DNA of 64,000 nt, from contig NZ_JAUSQV010000001.1 in the NCBI RefSeq assembly GCF_030811475.1, positions 1,945,501 to 2,009,500 on the forward strand, given 5' to 3'. This document shows, in pieces, positions 52,604-61,069 of this stretch; the first letter of the stretch is position 1, and every line of letters starts with the position of its first letter. The DNA is from Nakamurella flavida (GTDB taxonomy: Bacteria > Actinomycetota > Actinomycetes > Mycobacteriales > Nakamurellaceae). The position numbers were made by a program, and so were the translations under genes. Under the pieces are notes generated by a model. The model did not search any database and was not told the origin of the DNA. It saw nothing but the letters and a program-made list of their open reading frames with translations.

Positions 52604-53491
52604 TCAGCCGCGCTCCGCCCCGTGCACCGCCGCGTACGTCCGCCGCAGCGCGGCCATCGACTCGTCGTAGGACGCCCGGGCCACCCCGAGGAACAGGCAG
52701 TCCAACACCATCAGCTGGGCGATGCGGCTGCCCAGAGCACCGGAACGGAACTGGGTCTCGCGGGCCGCGGTGAGCAGCACGACATCGGCCTGTGCGGCCA
52801 GGATCGACCCGCCGTGGTTGGTCAGCGCGATGGTCGCCGCCCCCGCCGCGCGGGCCCCGGCCAGGAACTCCACCGTCTCCGGGGTGGCCCCGGAGTGCGA
52901 CACCCCCAGCGCCACGCAGGACGCGTCCAGCGTCGCCGCCGAGGTCCACGCCGAGTGGGTGTCCGTCCAGTTCAACGCGACCCGGCCGACGCGGGCCAGC
53001 TTCTGCTGGAAGTCCAGGCCGACGAAGGAGCTGGCGCCCATCCCGAAGCTGTCCACCCGGCGGGCGGCGAGGACGAGATCGATGGCCGCGGACAGCGCGC
53101 CCCGGTCGAGCACCTCGGCGGTGTCGGCGATCGACAGCGTCTCGGCCATCGCCACCTTGGCCACGATGTCCTCGACCGTGTCGTCGCGGTCGATGTCACC
53201 GGAGACCATCGGCAGGTTGGCGTGCTGGATGCGTTCCCGGGTGGCCTCCCGGGTCAGGTCGATCCGCAGGTCCTTGTACCGCTCGTACCCCATGCGCTTG
53301 TAGAAGCGGACGACGCTGGCGGTGGACACCCCGCCCTGCTCGGCCAGTTCGGCCACCGACCGGTTGGCGGCCGTGGCCGGGTCGTCGAGGAAGAGCCGCG
53401 CCACCCGCTGTTCGGACTGACGCAGGTCGGGCAGGGCGGCCCGCATGCGGACCAGCACGGTGCGGGGGTCGGGGCGATCCGACGGCTCCAC
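52604..53491 (-). CDS. RpiR/MurR-family regulator with SIS domain
   Basis: The GTG at 53491 follows GGAGGGAG and gives 295 aa. The N-terminal RpiR helix-turn-helix (about 1-80) has SVAELAEQGGVSTASVVRFY and KRMGYERYKDLRIDL. The SIS domain (about 110-250) carries RVDSFGMGASSFVGLDF, VALGVSHSGATPETVEF and ALTNHGGSILAAQADVV, which bind a phosphosugar. It is divergent from a MurNAc-handling operon, so MurNAc-6-phosphate or a related sugar phosphate is the probable effector. It should bind in the 239-bp region between the two transcripts. Confidence 0.93.
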   Translation of the reverse strand: MEPSDRPDPRTVLVRMRAALPDLRQSEQRVARLFLDDPATAANRSVAELAEQGGVSTASVVRFYKRMGYERYKDLRIDLTREATRERIQHANLPMVSGDIDRDDTVEDIVAKVAMAETLSIADTAEVLDRGALSAAIDLVLAARRVDSFGMGASSFVGLDFQQKLARVGRVALNWTDTHSAWTSAATLDASCVALGVSHSGATPETVEFLAGARAAGAATIALTNHGGSILAAQADVVLLTAARETQFRSGALGSRIAQLMVLDCLFLGVARASYDESMAALRRTYAAVHGAERG

Positions 53492-53562
53492 AGGTCTCCC
53501 TCCGGCCGGTCCAGGCCCCTCGGCGACCGACGCTCTCCCCCGGCCGCTCGGCGGTGCTGCTG

Positions 53563-53568
53563 ACGGTA
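53563..53568 (-). promoter_or_regulatory. Candidate -10 element for the RpiR gene
   Basis: The minus strand reads TACCGT about 72 nt before the GTG at 53491. It faces the matching TACCGT of the muropeptide operon, with the palindromes in between. Confidence 0.35.
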
Positions 53569-53598
53569 GCGGTCCGGATGCCCTGTGCCACTGGACGG

Positions 53599-53622
53599 AT
53601 GGTCCATTCGGTCCTAACGTTA
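53599..53622. promoter_or_regulatory. Candidate RpiR operator
   Basis: Two dyads lie here: ATGGTCCAT (53599-53607, one central mismatch) and the perfect palindrome TAACGTTA (53615-53622) inside an AT-richer stretch. They sit between the divergent -10 candidates at 53563 and 53656, where a repressor of both transcripts would bind. Confidence 0.4.
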
Positions 53623-53655
53623 CTTCATCGCAACCCAGCTCGAACATTTGTGACC

Positions 53656-53661
53656 TACCGT
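53656..53661 (+). promoter_or_regulatory. Candidate -10 element for the muropeptide operon
   Basis: TACCGT lies 69 nt before the ATG at 53731. The predicted leader carries AGGAGA at good spacing before that ATG. No clear -35 is seen. Confidence 0.35.
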
Positions 53662-53730
53662 CGACGGCAGCCCGGGACGACCACCACCCCGGAACCCGCC
53701 GCACCCATCCCGACCGAGCCAGGAGACCCC

Positions 53731-55320
53731 ATGTCCCTCCGCCCCAGCGGCCGCCGCCGCGTCCTCACGGCGTTCGTCGCCGCCGCCGCCCTGACGGTGG
53801 CCGGCTGCTCGGGCTCTGCGTCGAACTCCGCCGAGACCGGCGGCAGCTCCGCCTCGGGATCGGCCGGTGGTTCCGCCGCGCCCGGACCCTCCGGCGGCAA
53901 CCTCGTCGTCGGCGTCACCACCGATCCCGACACCCTGCTGCCGTGGAAGGCCACCCAGTTCCAGGCGGTCAACGTGCTGCAGAACATCTACGGCACCCTC
54001 ACCGAGTTCGACGAGAACCTCGGTGTGGTGCCGGGTCTCGCGTCCAGCTGGGAGACCTCCGCGGACGGGCTGACGCTCACGTTCACCCTGCGCGACGGCG
54101 TCACCTTCGCCGACGGCAGCGCGTTCGACTCCGCCGACGTCAAGTACTCCCTGGACGCGATCAAGGACGAGGCGACCGCCGCGGTGGCCCGCAGCTCCCT
54201 GGCCTCGGTGGCGTCGGTGGACGCCACCGACGCCACCCACGTCGCGCTGACCCTGTCCGCCCCGGACGCCGCGCTGCCGGCCAACCTCGCCGTGGTCAAC
54301 CTGGCCATGCTGTCCTCGGACGACACGCAGGACGCCCTGAACACCGCCCCCAACGGCACCGGGCCGTACGCGTTCGACCAGCGGGTACCCAGCCAGTCGC
54401 TCACGCTCAAGGCCAACGCCGCCTACTGGGGCGACGCCCCCACGCTGGGCAGCATCGAGTTCCGCGTCATCCCCGACGAGTCCTCGATCGTCGCCGCCAT
54501 GCAGTCCGGCAACGTGCAGATGTCCGTCTTCGACGACCCGCTGGTCGCACAGACCGCCGAGAGCGGCACCGTCACGGTGGCGAAGACGCCGCAGCTGAGC
54601 TACCACGCCCTGCAGCTCAACGCCACCAAGGGCGATCTCGCAGACGTCAACGTGCGGCTGGCCATCCAGTGCGCCATCGACCGCGACCAGGTGCTGCAGA
54701 CCGCGGCCCTAGGCGAGGGCGAGGTCACCGGGCCGATCACCTCCCCGGAATACCGCTCCGACCCCGCGTCGCGGCCCTGCCCGCAGCGCGACCTGACCAA
54801 GGCCGCCGAGTACCTGGCCAAGTCGGGCAAGAGCGCCGTCACCATCAAGACGATCGTGTCCCAGGGCGAGTACGCCACCTCCGTCAACGAGGCGCAGAAC
54901 CTGAAGTCGCAGCTGGCCGAGGCGGGCATCACCCTGGAGCTGGAGGTGCTGGAGTCCGGCGCCTACGTCGACCGCTGGGTCGCCGGTGACTTCGACGCCG
55001 CCGTCGCCCTGAACGGCGGACGCCCGGACCCGGACGGCATGTACAGCCGGTACTTCACCAGCACCGGCAACCTGAACAAGGTCGCCGGCTACAGCTCCCC
55101 CACCCTCGACGAGCTGTTCGCCCAGGGACGGGCCACCTCCGACCCGGCCGAGCGCAAGGGCATCTACACGCAGGTGTCCGACGAACTCGAGAACAACGCC
55201 GCCTGGATCTGGCTGTTCACCGGCTACACCTATACCGCCACCGCCACCTCCGTGCAGGGCTTCGTCCCGATGGCGAACGGGTCCCTGCAGTACCTGCGGA
55301 GCACCACGGTCGCCTCGTGA
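53731..55320 (+). CDS. Peptide/muropeptide ABC transporter binding lipoprotein (DppA/OppA family)
   Basis: The ATG at 53731 follows AGGAGA and gives 529 aa. The signal peptide ends at VAGC, so Cys26 or so is lipidated; a Ser/Gly/Ala tether follows. The SBP_bac_5 domain shows NLVVGVTTDPDTLLPW near residue 58, the ENLGVVPGLASSWETSADGL block and LTLTFTLRDGVTFADGSAF. It binds short peptides or peptide-bearing muramyl compounds outside the cell. It is the first gene of a nine-gene operon containing murQ and anmK, which suggests muropeptides as cargo. Confidence 0.9.
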   Translation: MSLRPSGRRRVLTAFVAAAALTVAGCSGSASNSAETGGSSASGSAGGSAAPGPSGGNLVVGVTTDPDTLLPWKATQFQAVNVLQNIYGTLTEFDENLGVVPGLASSWETSADGLTLTFTLRDGVTFADGSAFDSADVKYSLDAIKDEATAAVARSSLASVASVDATDATHVALTLSAPDAALPANLAVVNLAMLSSDDTQDALNTAPNGTGPYAFDQRVPSQSLTLKANAAYWGDAPTLGSIEFRVIPDESSIVAAMQSGNVQMSVFDDPLVAQTAESGTVTVAKTPQLSYHALQLNATKGDLADVNVRLAIQCAIDRDQVLQTAALGEGEVTGPITSPEYRSDPASRPCPQRDLTKAAEYLAKSGKSAVTIKTIVSQGEYATSVNEAQNLKSQLAEAGITLELEVLESGAYVDRWVAGDFDAAVALNGGRPDPDGMYSRYFTSTGNLNKVAGYSSPTLDELFAQGRATSDPAERKGIYTQVSDELENNAAWIWLFTGYTYTATATSVQGFVPMANGSLQYLRSTTVAS

Positions 55321-56321
55321 GCACGGTGAACGGCGCGGTGACGCGGCTGCGCACGTCGACGGTGCTGCGGTCCGGGTGGCTGCGCATCGTCGGCACGGCC
55401 CTGCTCACCCTGATCGGGGTGTCCATCGCGGTGTTCGTCATGCTGCGGGCCATCCCCGGTGACCAGATCACCGCCGGGTTGGGCACCGAGGCGGCCGCGC
55501 TCACCCCGGCTCAGCGGGCGGCCCTGGAGTCGTACTACGGGATCGACAAACCCCTGGTCGTGCAGTACTTCTCGTGGTTGGGCAACCTGCTGACCGGGAA
55601 CCTCGGGTACTCCTCGCGGAACCAGGCCGGCGTGCTCGACCTGACCCTGCGCGCGCTGCCGGTGACGTTCGAACTGGCCGTGCTGGCCATGCTGCTCGCC
55701 GTGGTCATCGGCGTCCCGCTGGGGATGCTCTCGGCCTCCCGGCCGAACTCCCCGCGGGACGCGGTCGGCCAGGCGGTCGGCCTGGCCGGGCTGTCGGTGC
55801 CGGCGTTCCTGCTCGGCACCACCCTGCTGACCGTGTTGGCCGCCTGGTTCGGGTTCAACCCCAACGGCCGCACCTTCGCCGGGCTGTTCTCCGACCCGCT
55901 GGTCAACCTCCAGCAGATGATCGTGCCGGCCTTCGTCCTCGGGTTCGGCATCGCCGCACCCATCATGCGGACCACCCGCACGGCGGTCCTGGAGGTCCGC
56001 TCGCAGGACTTCATCCGCACCGCGCGGGCCAAGGGGGTTCCGCCGCGCCGTCTGCAGACCCGGCACGTGCTGCGCAACGCCCTGGTCCCCATCGTGACCA
56101 TGGGCGGCCTGCAGTTCGGCTACCTGCTCGGCGGGGCCGTCGTCGTCGAGCAGATCTTCTCCATCCCCGGGATTGGCCGGCAGGTGCTGCTCGGCATCCA
56201 GCAGAAGGAGTACGCCCTGGTGCAGAGCACCGTGCTGGTCATCGCGCTGGCCTTCGTCGTGGTCAACCTGCTCACCGACCTGCTCTACCGGGTCATCGAC
56301 CCGCGGGTGGCTGCGCGATGA
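55317..56321 (+). CDS. Peptide ABC transporter permease, DppB type
   Basis: The GTG at 55317 overlaps the binding-protein stop as GTGA and gives 334 aa. Six membrane segments, the DppB-type N-terminal block VSIAVFVMLRAIPGD, then YGIDKPLVVQYFSWLGNLLTG and the EAA-like loop RTARAKGVPPRRLQTRHVLRN identify this family. GGAVVVEQIFSIPGIGRQ is the usual C-terminal motif. It forms half of the membrane channel for the operon's importer. Confidence 0.93.
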   Translation: MSTVNGAVTRLRTSTVLRSGWLRIVGTALLTLIGVSIAVFVMLRAIPGDQITAGLGTEAAALTPAQRAALESYYGIDKPLVVQYFSWLGNLLTGNLGYSSRNQAGVLDLTLRALPVTFELAVLAMLLAVVIGVPLGMLSASRPNSPRDAVGQAVGLAGLSVPAFLLGTTLLTVLAAWFGFNPNGRTFAGLFSDPLVNLQQMIVPAFVLGFGIAAPIMRTTRTAVLEVRSQDFIRTARAKGVPPRRLQTRHVLRNALVPIVTMGGLQFGYLLGGAVVVEQIFSIPGIGRQVLLGIQQKEYALVQSTVLVIALAFVVVNLLTDLLYRVIDPRVAAR

Positions 56322-57205
56322 CCGACATCGCCCGCACCGCCGAGATCCCCGTCGACCTGCCGCCGCGCACCGGGCGGGCCCGCACCTTCCGGCGCAGCGC
56401 GAGCGGGATGACCGGGCTCGTCCTCGTCGTCGTGCTCGCCCTGATCGCGCTGGCCTCGGTCCTGAAGCTGTGGCCGTACGACCCGCTGGCCCAGGATCCG
56501 GTCGTCCGCTTCCAGGGGCCGTCCGGCGACCACTGGTTCGGCACCGACCAGTTCGGGCGCGACGTGTTCTCCCGGGTCGCGGCGGGGGTGGCCAACTCCG
56601 CACTCGTCGCGGTGGTGGCCGTCGCCGTCGCCACCGTGATCGGCACCGTCGCGGGCATGTTCGCCGGCTTCTTCCGCGGGGTGACCGACGGAGCCGTCGG
56701 CGCGGTGACGAACGTGCTGTTCGCCTTCCCGCCGCTGCTGCTGGCCCTGTGCCTGGCGTCGGTGTTCGACCGGACCTGGTTCACCGTGGCGGTGGCCATC
56801 GCAGTGGTCTACGTGCCCATCTTCGTGCGGGTGACCCGCGGGCCGGTGCTGACCCTGCGCGAGATCGACTTCGTCCGGGCCGCCCGGAGCACCGGACAGG
56901 GACCGGTCAGCACGATCTTCCGGCACATCCTGCCCAACATCGCCCCGCTGCTCATCGTGCAGGTGACGCTGTCGCTGTCCTGGGCGGTGCTGACCGAGGC
57001 CTCGTTGAGCTTCCTGGGTCTGGGCACTCCCCCGCCCGCACCCTCGCTCGGCTCGATGATCTACGAGGCCCGCACCCTGGTCACCCTCGCGCCCTGGACG
57101 ATGATCGCGCCCGGCGTGGTCGTCGTGCTGCTGGTGGTCGGACTCAACCTGCTCGGTGACGGCCTGCGGGACACCGTCGACACCCGGGGCGGAGGCACCC
57201 GATGA
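56318..57205 (+). CDS. Peptide ABC transporter permease, DppC type
   Basis: The ATG at 56318 overlaps the DppB stop by 4 bp; the product is 295 aa. It shows the OppC/DppC N-terminal pattern (one helix, then [19 protein letters not shown]) and the EAA loop [40 protein letters not shown] is the characteristic late motif. It completes the membrane domain with the DppB-type protein. The stop overlaps the murQ start by 4 bp. Confidence 0.93.
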   Translation: MTDIARTAEIPVDLPPRTGRARTFRRSASGMTGLVLVVVLALIALASVLKLWPYDPLAQDPVVRFQGPSGDHWFGTDQFGRDVFSRVAAGVANSALVAVVAVAVATVIGTVAGMFAGFFRGVTDGAVGAVTNVLFAFPPLLLALCLASVFDRTWFTVAVAIAVVYVPIFVRVTRGPVLTLREIDFVRAARSTGQGPVSTIFRHILPNIAPLLIVQVTLSLSWAVLTEASLSFLGLGTPPPAPSLGSMIYEARTLVTLAPWTMIAPGVVVVLLVVGLNLLGDGLRDTVDTRGGGTR

Positions 57206-58128
57206 CCGTGCTCACGCCGGAGGCCGTGCGGCAGTTGGCCGCCCTGGCCACCGAGGCGGCGGACGACCGTCTGGCCGATCTGGACACCCGGTCGGTCGCC
57301 GACCTGGCCACGGTGATGAACCAGGCCGACGCCGGCGTCCCGGCCGCCGTGGAACGCGCCCTGCCGCAACTGGTCCCGGCCATCGAGGCGGCCGCGGACC
57401 GGATGGCCGCCGGCGGGCGGCTCGTGTACATCGGCGCCGGCACCCCCGGTCGGCTGGCCATCCTGGACGCCTCGGAGTGCCCACCCACCTTCAGCACCCC
57501 GCCCGGCCAGGTGTTCGCCATCATGGCCGGCGGTGCTACCGCCTTCGTCACCCCGCGCGAGGGGGCGGAGGACGACGCCGGAGCCGGCCGCGCCGCGGTC
57601 GACGATGCCGACATCGGCCCGCTGGACACCGTGGTCGGCATCGCGTCCAGCGGGCGCACCCCCTACGTGGTGGCCGCGGTGCAGCGGGCCCGGGAACGCG
57701 GCGCGCTCACCGTCGGGCTCAGCTGCAACCCCGACACCGCACTGAGCGCGGCCGCCGAGCACGCCGTAGAGGTGCTCGTCGGGCCCGAGGTGATCAGCGG
57801 GTCCACCCGGCTCAAGGCCGGCACCGCGCAGAAGCTGGTGCTGAACATGTTCTCCACCATCGTCATGATCCGGCTGGGCAAGACCTACGGGAACCTCATG
57901 GTCGACGTCCGCGCCAGCAACGACAAACTCCGGGAGCGCGCCGTGCGCATCGTCAGCACGATCAGCGGAGCACCGCGGGAGGCCGCCACCGCCGCCCTGC
58001 AGAGCTCCGGCTGGTCGGTCAAACCCGCTGTCCTGCAGCTGGTCTCCCACATCGACCCGGAGGAGGCCGACCGGCGCCTCGCCCGGGCCGGTGGCAGACT
58101 CCGCGCCGCCCTGGAGGCACGGTCGTGA
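57202..58128 (+). CDS. murQ: N-acetylmuramic acid 6-phosphate etherase MurQ
   Basis: The ATG at 57202 overlaps the dppC-type stop; the product is 308 aa. The SIS-fold signature [20 protein letters not shown] carries the catalytic-region Glu, with PTFSTPP next. [16 protein letters not shown] binds the phosphosugar, and [20 protein letters not shown] is the MurQ-specific block. MurQ cleaves the lactyl ether of MurNAc-6-phosphate to give GlcNAc-6-phosphate and D-lactate. The usual GAGTSGRL is GAGTPGRL here, a small deviation. It is followed directly by anmK, which supplies its substrate from anhydroMurNAc. Confidence 0.95.
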   Translation: MTVLTPEAVRQLAALATEAADDRLADLDTRSVADLATVMNQADAGVPAAVERALPQLVPAIEAAADRMAAGGRLVYIGAGTPGRLAILDASECPPTFSTPPGQVFAIMAGGATAFVTPREGAEDDAGAGRAAVDDADIGPLDTVVGIASSGRTPYVVAAVQRARERGALTVGLSCNPDTALSAAAEHAVEVLVGPEVISGSTRLKAGTAQKLVLNMFSTIVMIRLGKTYGNLMVDVRASNDKLRERAVRIVSTISGAPREAATAALQSSGWSVKPAVLQLVSHIDPEEADRRLARAGGRLRAALEARS

Positions 58129-59327
58129 CCGGCGCACTGCGGGTGCTGGGCATGATCTCCGGCACCTCGCACGACGGCATCGACGTCGCGGTGGTGCGGT
58201 TCGAGCGGTCCGGGAGCGAGCTGCGCGGCGTCGTCGAGCACACCGCCGGGACGCCGTACCCGGTCGAGCTGCGGGCCCGGCTGGCCGCCGCGCTCCCGCC
58301 CGCACCGACCACCCTGGCCGAGATCTGCGAGCTCGACACCCTGATCGGCCAGCGGTTCGCCGACGCGGCCGCGGCCGCCGTCACGGCGGTGGCGGAGGTC
58401 GGGCCGCCGGATCTGATCGTCTCGCACGGCCAGACCGTCTTCCACTGGGTGGACGGCGGCCACGCGCTGGGCACGCTGCAGATCGGGCAGCCGGCGTGGA
58501 TCGCCGAACGCACCGGGATCCCCGTGCTGTCCGACGTCCGCATCCGCGACATCACCGCCGGTGGCCACGGGGCACCCCTGGTGTCGATGCTGGACACCCT
58601 GCTGCTGGCCGGGCTGCCGGGTCCGGCCGCGGCCCTCAACCTGGGCGGCATCGCCAACATGACGGTGGTCGACGGGACCGGCGACCCGGGCGCGGTGACC
58701 GCGCACGACATCGGGCCGGCGAACACCCTGGTCGACGCGGTGGTCGCCACCGACGACCCGGACGGTCCCGGGTACGACGCCGACGGCGCGCTGGCCGCCG
58801 CCGGCACCGTCGACGACGAGCTGCTGGCCCAACTGCTGGCCGACCCGTACTTCGCGCTGCCGCCGCCGAAGAGCACCGGCAAGGAATGGTTCAACGGCGC
58901 CTACGTCACCGCGGCCCTGCACCGGCTGGGGCGGACCCCCGCGACCGCCGACCTGGTGGCCACGCTCACCCGGTTCACGGTGGACTCGGTCGCCCGGGAC
59001 GTCCGCGCTTCCGGGGTGCGCACGTTGCTCGTGTCCGGCGGGGGATGCCGCAACCCCGTGCTGCTGCAAGGCCTCCGGGCCGCCCTGGATGGGACGCGGG
59101 TCCTGCTGACCGACGAGTTCGGCGCACCGGCCGACGAGAAGGAGGCGATCGCCTTCGCCCTGGTCGGCTGGTGCAGCTGGCACGGACTCCCCGGTGCGCT
59201 CCCCGCCGCGACCGGTGCCCGCGGGCCGCGGGTGCTCGGCACCCTCACCCCGGGCGCCGGTCCGTTGCGCCTGCCCGAGCCCATGGAAGCGCCGCCGGCC
59301 ACCCTGCGTCTCACGGTCGGGTCCTGA
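58125..59327 (+). CDS. anmK: Anhydro-N-acetylmuramic acid kinase AnmK
   Basis: The GTG at 58125 overlaps the murQ stop as GTGA and gives 400 aa. The ASKHA-fold phosphate loop is [15 protein letters not shown] (usually GTSMDG), then [33 protein letters not shown] with the catalytic Asp, [19 protein letters not shown] and the end [15 protein letters not shown]. AnmK opens and phosphorylates 1,6-anhydroMurNAc to MurNAc-6-phosphate. AnhydroMurNAc comes from lytic transglycosylases, so the cell probably recycles its own or other bacteria's wall fragments. Confidence 0.95.
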   Translation: MTGALRVLGMISGTSHDGIDVAVVRFERSGSELRGVVEHTAGTPYPVELRARLAAALPPAPTTLAEICELDTLIGQRFADAAAAAVTAVAEVGPPDLIVSHGQTVFHWVDGGHALGTLQIGQPAWIAERTGIPVLSDVRIRDITAGGHGAPLVSMLDTLLLAGLPGPAAALNLGGIANMTVVDGTGDPGAVTAHDIGPANTLVDAVVATDDPDGPGYDADGALAAAGTVDDELLAQLLADPYFALPPPKSTGKEWFNGAYVTAALHRLGRTPATADLVATLTRFTVDSVARDVRASGVRTLLVSGGGCRNPVLLQGLRAALDGTRVLLTDEFGAPADEKEAIAFALVGWCSWHGLPGALPAATGARGPRVLGTLTPGAGPLRLPEPMEAPPATLRLTVGS

Positions 59328-59329
59328 CC

Positions 59330-59878
59330 GTGCCGCCCACCCTGCGTCCGGCCACGCCGGCCGACCTGACCGGTGTGGTGCGGGTGTTCCTGGCCTGCTG
59401 GCAGGGATACGCCGCCGTGCTGCCCGCCGACGTGGTCGCCCGGATGGACCTGCCCACCGCGCAGGAGCTGTGGCGGACGGCGCTGGACGGCGGCGGCGTC
59501 CTCGTCGCCGTGGCGCCCGACCCTCCCGCGGGCGGGGCAGCGGACGAGGTGATCGGGGTGACGCGCTGGTCCCTCGCCGACGACGCCGACGGCGTCGGAC
59601 TGATCGGCTCGCTCTACGTCGATCCCGGCCATCAGGGCGGCGGCTGTGGGGCCCGGCTGCTCGCCGCGGCCACCGACCGGCTGCGTGAGCGCGGTTCCCG
59701 GACGGCGATCCTGTGGGTGTTCGCCGACAACGCCCCCGCCCGCGGCTTCTACTCCCGGCAGGGGTGGCGACCCGACGGCACCGAACGCGTCGACGCCCGG
59801 TTCGGGGCGCGGGAACTGCGGCTGACGCTCGACCTCGGCCCCGCCGCCGGGCCCGACCGGCACGAGGGGGCCGGATGA
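59330..59878 (+). CDS. GNAT-family N-acetyltransferase
   Basis: The GTG at 59330 lies 2 bp after the anmK stop and gives 182 aa. The acetyl-CoA-binding motif A is SLYVDPGHQGGGCGARLLAA, followed by LRERGSRTAILWVFADNAPA and the motif-B end RGFYSRQGWRPDGTERVD. The single GNAT fold has no other domain. Its position between anmK and the AmiE-like hydrolase, and 4-bp overlap with the latter, suggests acetylation of an amino sugar or of a peptide amine (for instance diaminopimelate or D-amino acids) freed from muropeptides. That substrate is inference. Confidence 0.9.
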   Translation: MPPTLRPATPADLTGVVRVFLACWQGYAAVLPADVVARMDLPTAQELWRTALDGGGVLVAVAPDPPAGGAADEVIGVTRWSLADDADGVGLIGSLYVDPGHQGGGCGARLLAAATDRLRERGSRTAILWVFADNAPARGFYSRQGWRPDGTERVDARFGARELRLTLDLGPAAGPDRHEGAG

Positions 59879-61017
59879 CCGCCGCACCGACCGCGCAGCA
59901 GCTGGCCGACGCGCTGGTCGACGGGCCGAACGGGCGGGTCCCGGGTGCCGTGGTCGGTATCAGCCGGGGCCCCGGAACGGATCTGGGCTGCGCCGGGACC
60001 CGGAACGGTCCGGATGGTGAACTGCCGATGACCCCCGACACCGCGCACGATCTGGCCTCGGTGACCAAGGTGCTGGCCACCACCACCTGCCTGCTCCGGC
60101 TGGCCTCCGACCGCGTCGTCGGGCTGGCCGACCGGGTGTCCGGGTGGCTGCCGGACTTCTGCGGCGGCGCCAAGGATCTCGTCACCGTCCGGGATCTGCT
60201 GCAGCATCGCGGCGGACTGTGGGAGTGGCAGCCGCTGTACTGCACCACCGTCGACCCGGATGCGGCCCGCGGCCTGGCCGCGACCCTGCCCCTGCGGTAC
60301 GCCCCCGACACCCGCCGCGCGTACTCCGATCTCGGGTTCATCCTGTTGGGCCGGGTGATCGAGGCGGCCACCGGGTCGACGCTGGACGCCGCTGTGGCCG
60401 AGCTGGTCACCCGGCCGCTCGGGTTGACCGCCACCCGCTACCGCCGCCCGGAGCCCGGGCCGGTCGCCACCGGATCGCGTGACGACCGGGTGGAGCGACG
60501 CATGGCCGCCACCGGCGAGCCCTACCCGGTGCTCGATCACCCCGCCGCGTTCACCGGCTGGCGCGACCGCCCGGTGGTCGGAGAACCGAACGACGGCAAC
60601 GTCTTCCACGCGCTGGGCGGCTGCGCCGGGCACGCCGGTCTGTTCTCCACCGTGCCGGAACTGCTCACCTGGGCCGCCGCCCTGGCCGCCCCGGAGCCGC
60701 CCGGCCGCCTCTGGCGGCCCGAGATCGCGGCCACCTTCTTCACCGCCGGGCCGAACCCGGCGCAGGCCCTGGGGTTCCGGCGCACCACCGTCGTCATCGA
60801 CGAGGATGACGACGACGACGCCGGCGATGACAAGGCCGGCGGACCGGTGACCGCACTGGGTCATCCCGGCTTCACCGGCTGCGCCGTGGCGTTCGTCCCC
60901 GGCCGGGGGACAGCGGTGGTCATGGCCACGAATCGACTCCTGGTGCCCGGCACGCCGCCGCCCACCGACGAGCTGTTCGCCCCGGTCCTGCGGGCCGCCC
61001 TCACCACGCCGCCCTGA
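59875..61017 (+). CDS. Beta-lactamase-superfamily serine hydrolase, possible AmiE-like muramoyl amidase
   Basis: The ATG at 59875 overlaps the GNAT gene by 4 bp; the product is 380 aa. It carries the class C/PBP-like SxxK motif ASVTK (Ser62, Lys65), a YSD motif (Tyr150) in place of YxN and HPGFTG in place of KTG. An unusual acidic run DEDDDDDAGDD lies near residue 310. In Bacillus subtilis the PF00144 protein AmiE sits with murQ/murR and removes the peptide from MurNAc. This protein lies in the same context, but has no signal peptide, so it should act in the cytoplasm on imported muropeptides. A beta-lactamase or D-aminopeptidase role is the alternative. Confidence 0.85.
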   Translation: MTAAPTAQQLADALVDGPNGRVPGAVVGISRGPGTDLGCAGTRNGPDGELPMTPDTAHDLASVTKVLATTTCLLRLASDRVVGLADRVSGWLPDFCGGAKDLVTVRDLLQHRGGLWEWQPLYCTTVDPDAARGLAATLPLRYAPDTRRAYSDLGFILLGRVIEAATGSTLDAAVAELVTRPLGLTATRYRRPEPGPVATGSRDDRVERRMAATGEPYPVLDHPAAFTGWRDRPVVGEPNDGNVFHALGGCAGHAGLFSTVPELLTWAAALAAPEPPGRLWRPEIAATFFTAGPNPAQALGFRRTTVVIDEDDDDDAGDDKAGGPVTALGHPGFTGCAVAFVPGRGTAVVMATNRLLVPGTPPPTDELFAPVLRAALTTPP

Positions 61018-61069
61018 CCCGCCCCGCGTCGACCGTCCAGATCCCCGCCGACCGAGCCCGAGGCCCACC

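Noticed and set aside
57885-60434. 849-aa minus-strand frame
   Set aside because: It is antisense to murQ, anmK, GNAT and the AmiE-like gene, and contains only shadow-frame sequence.
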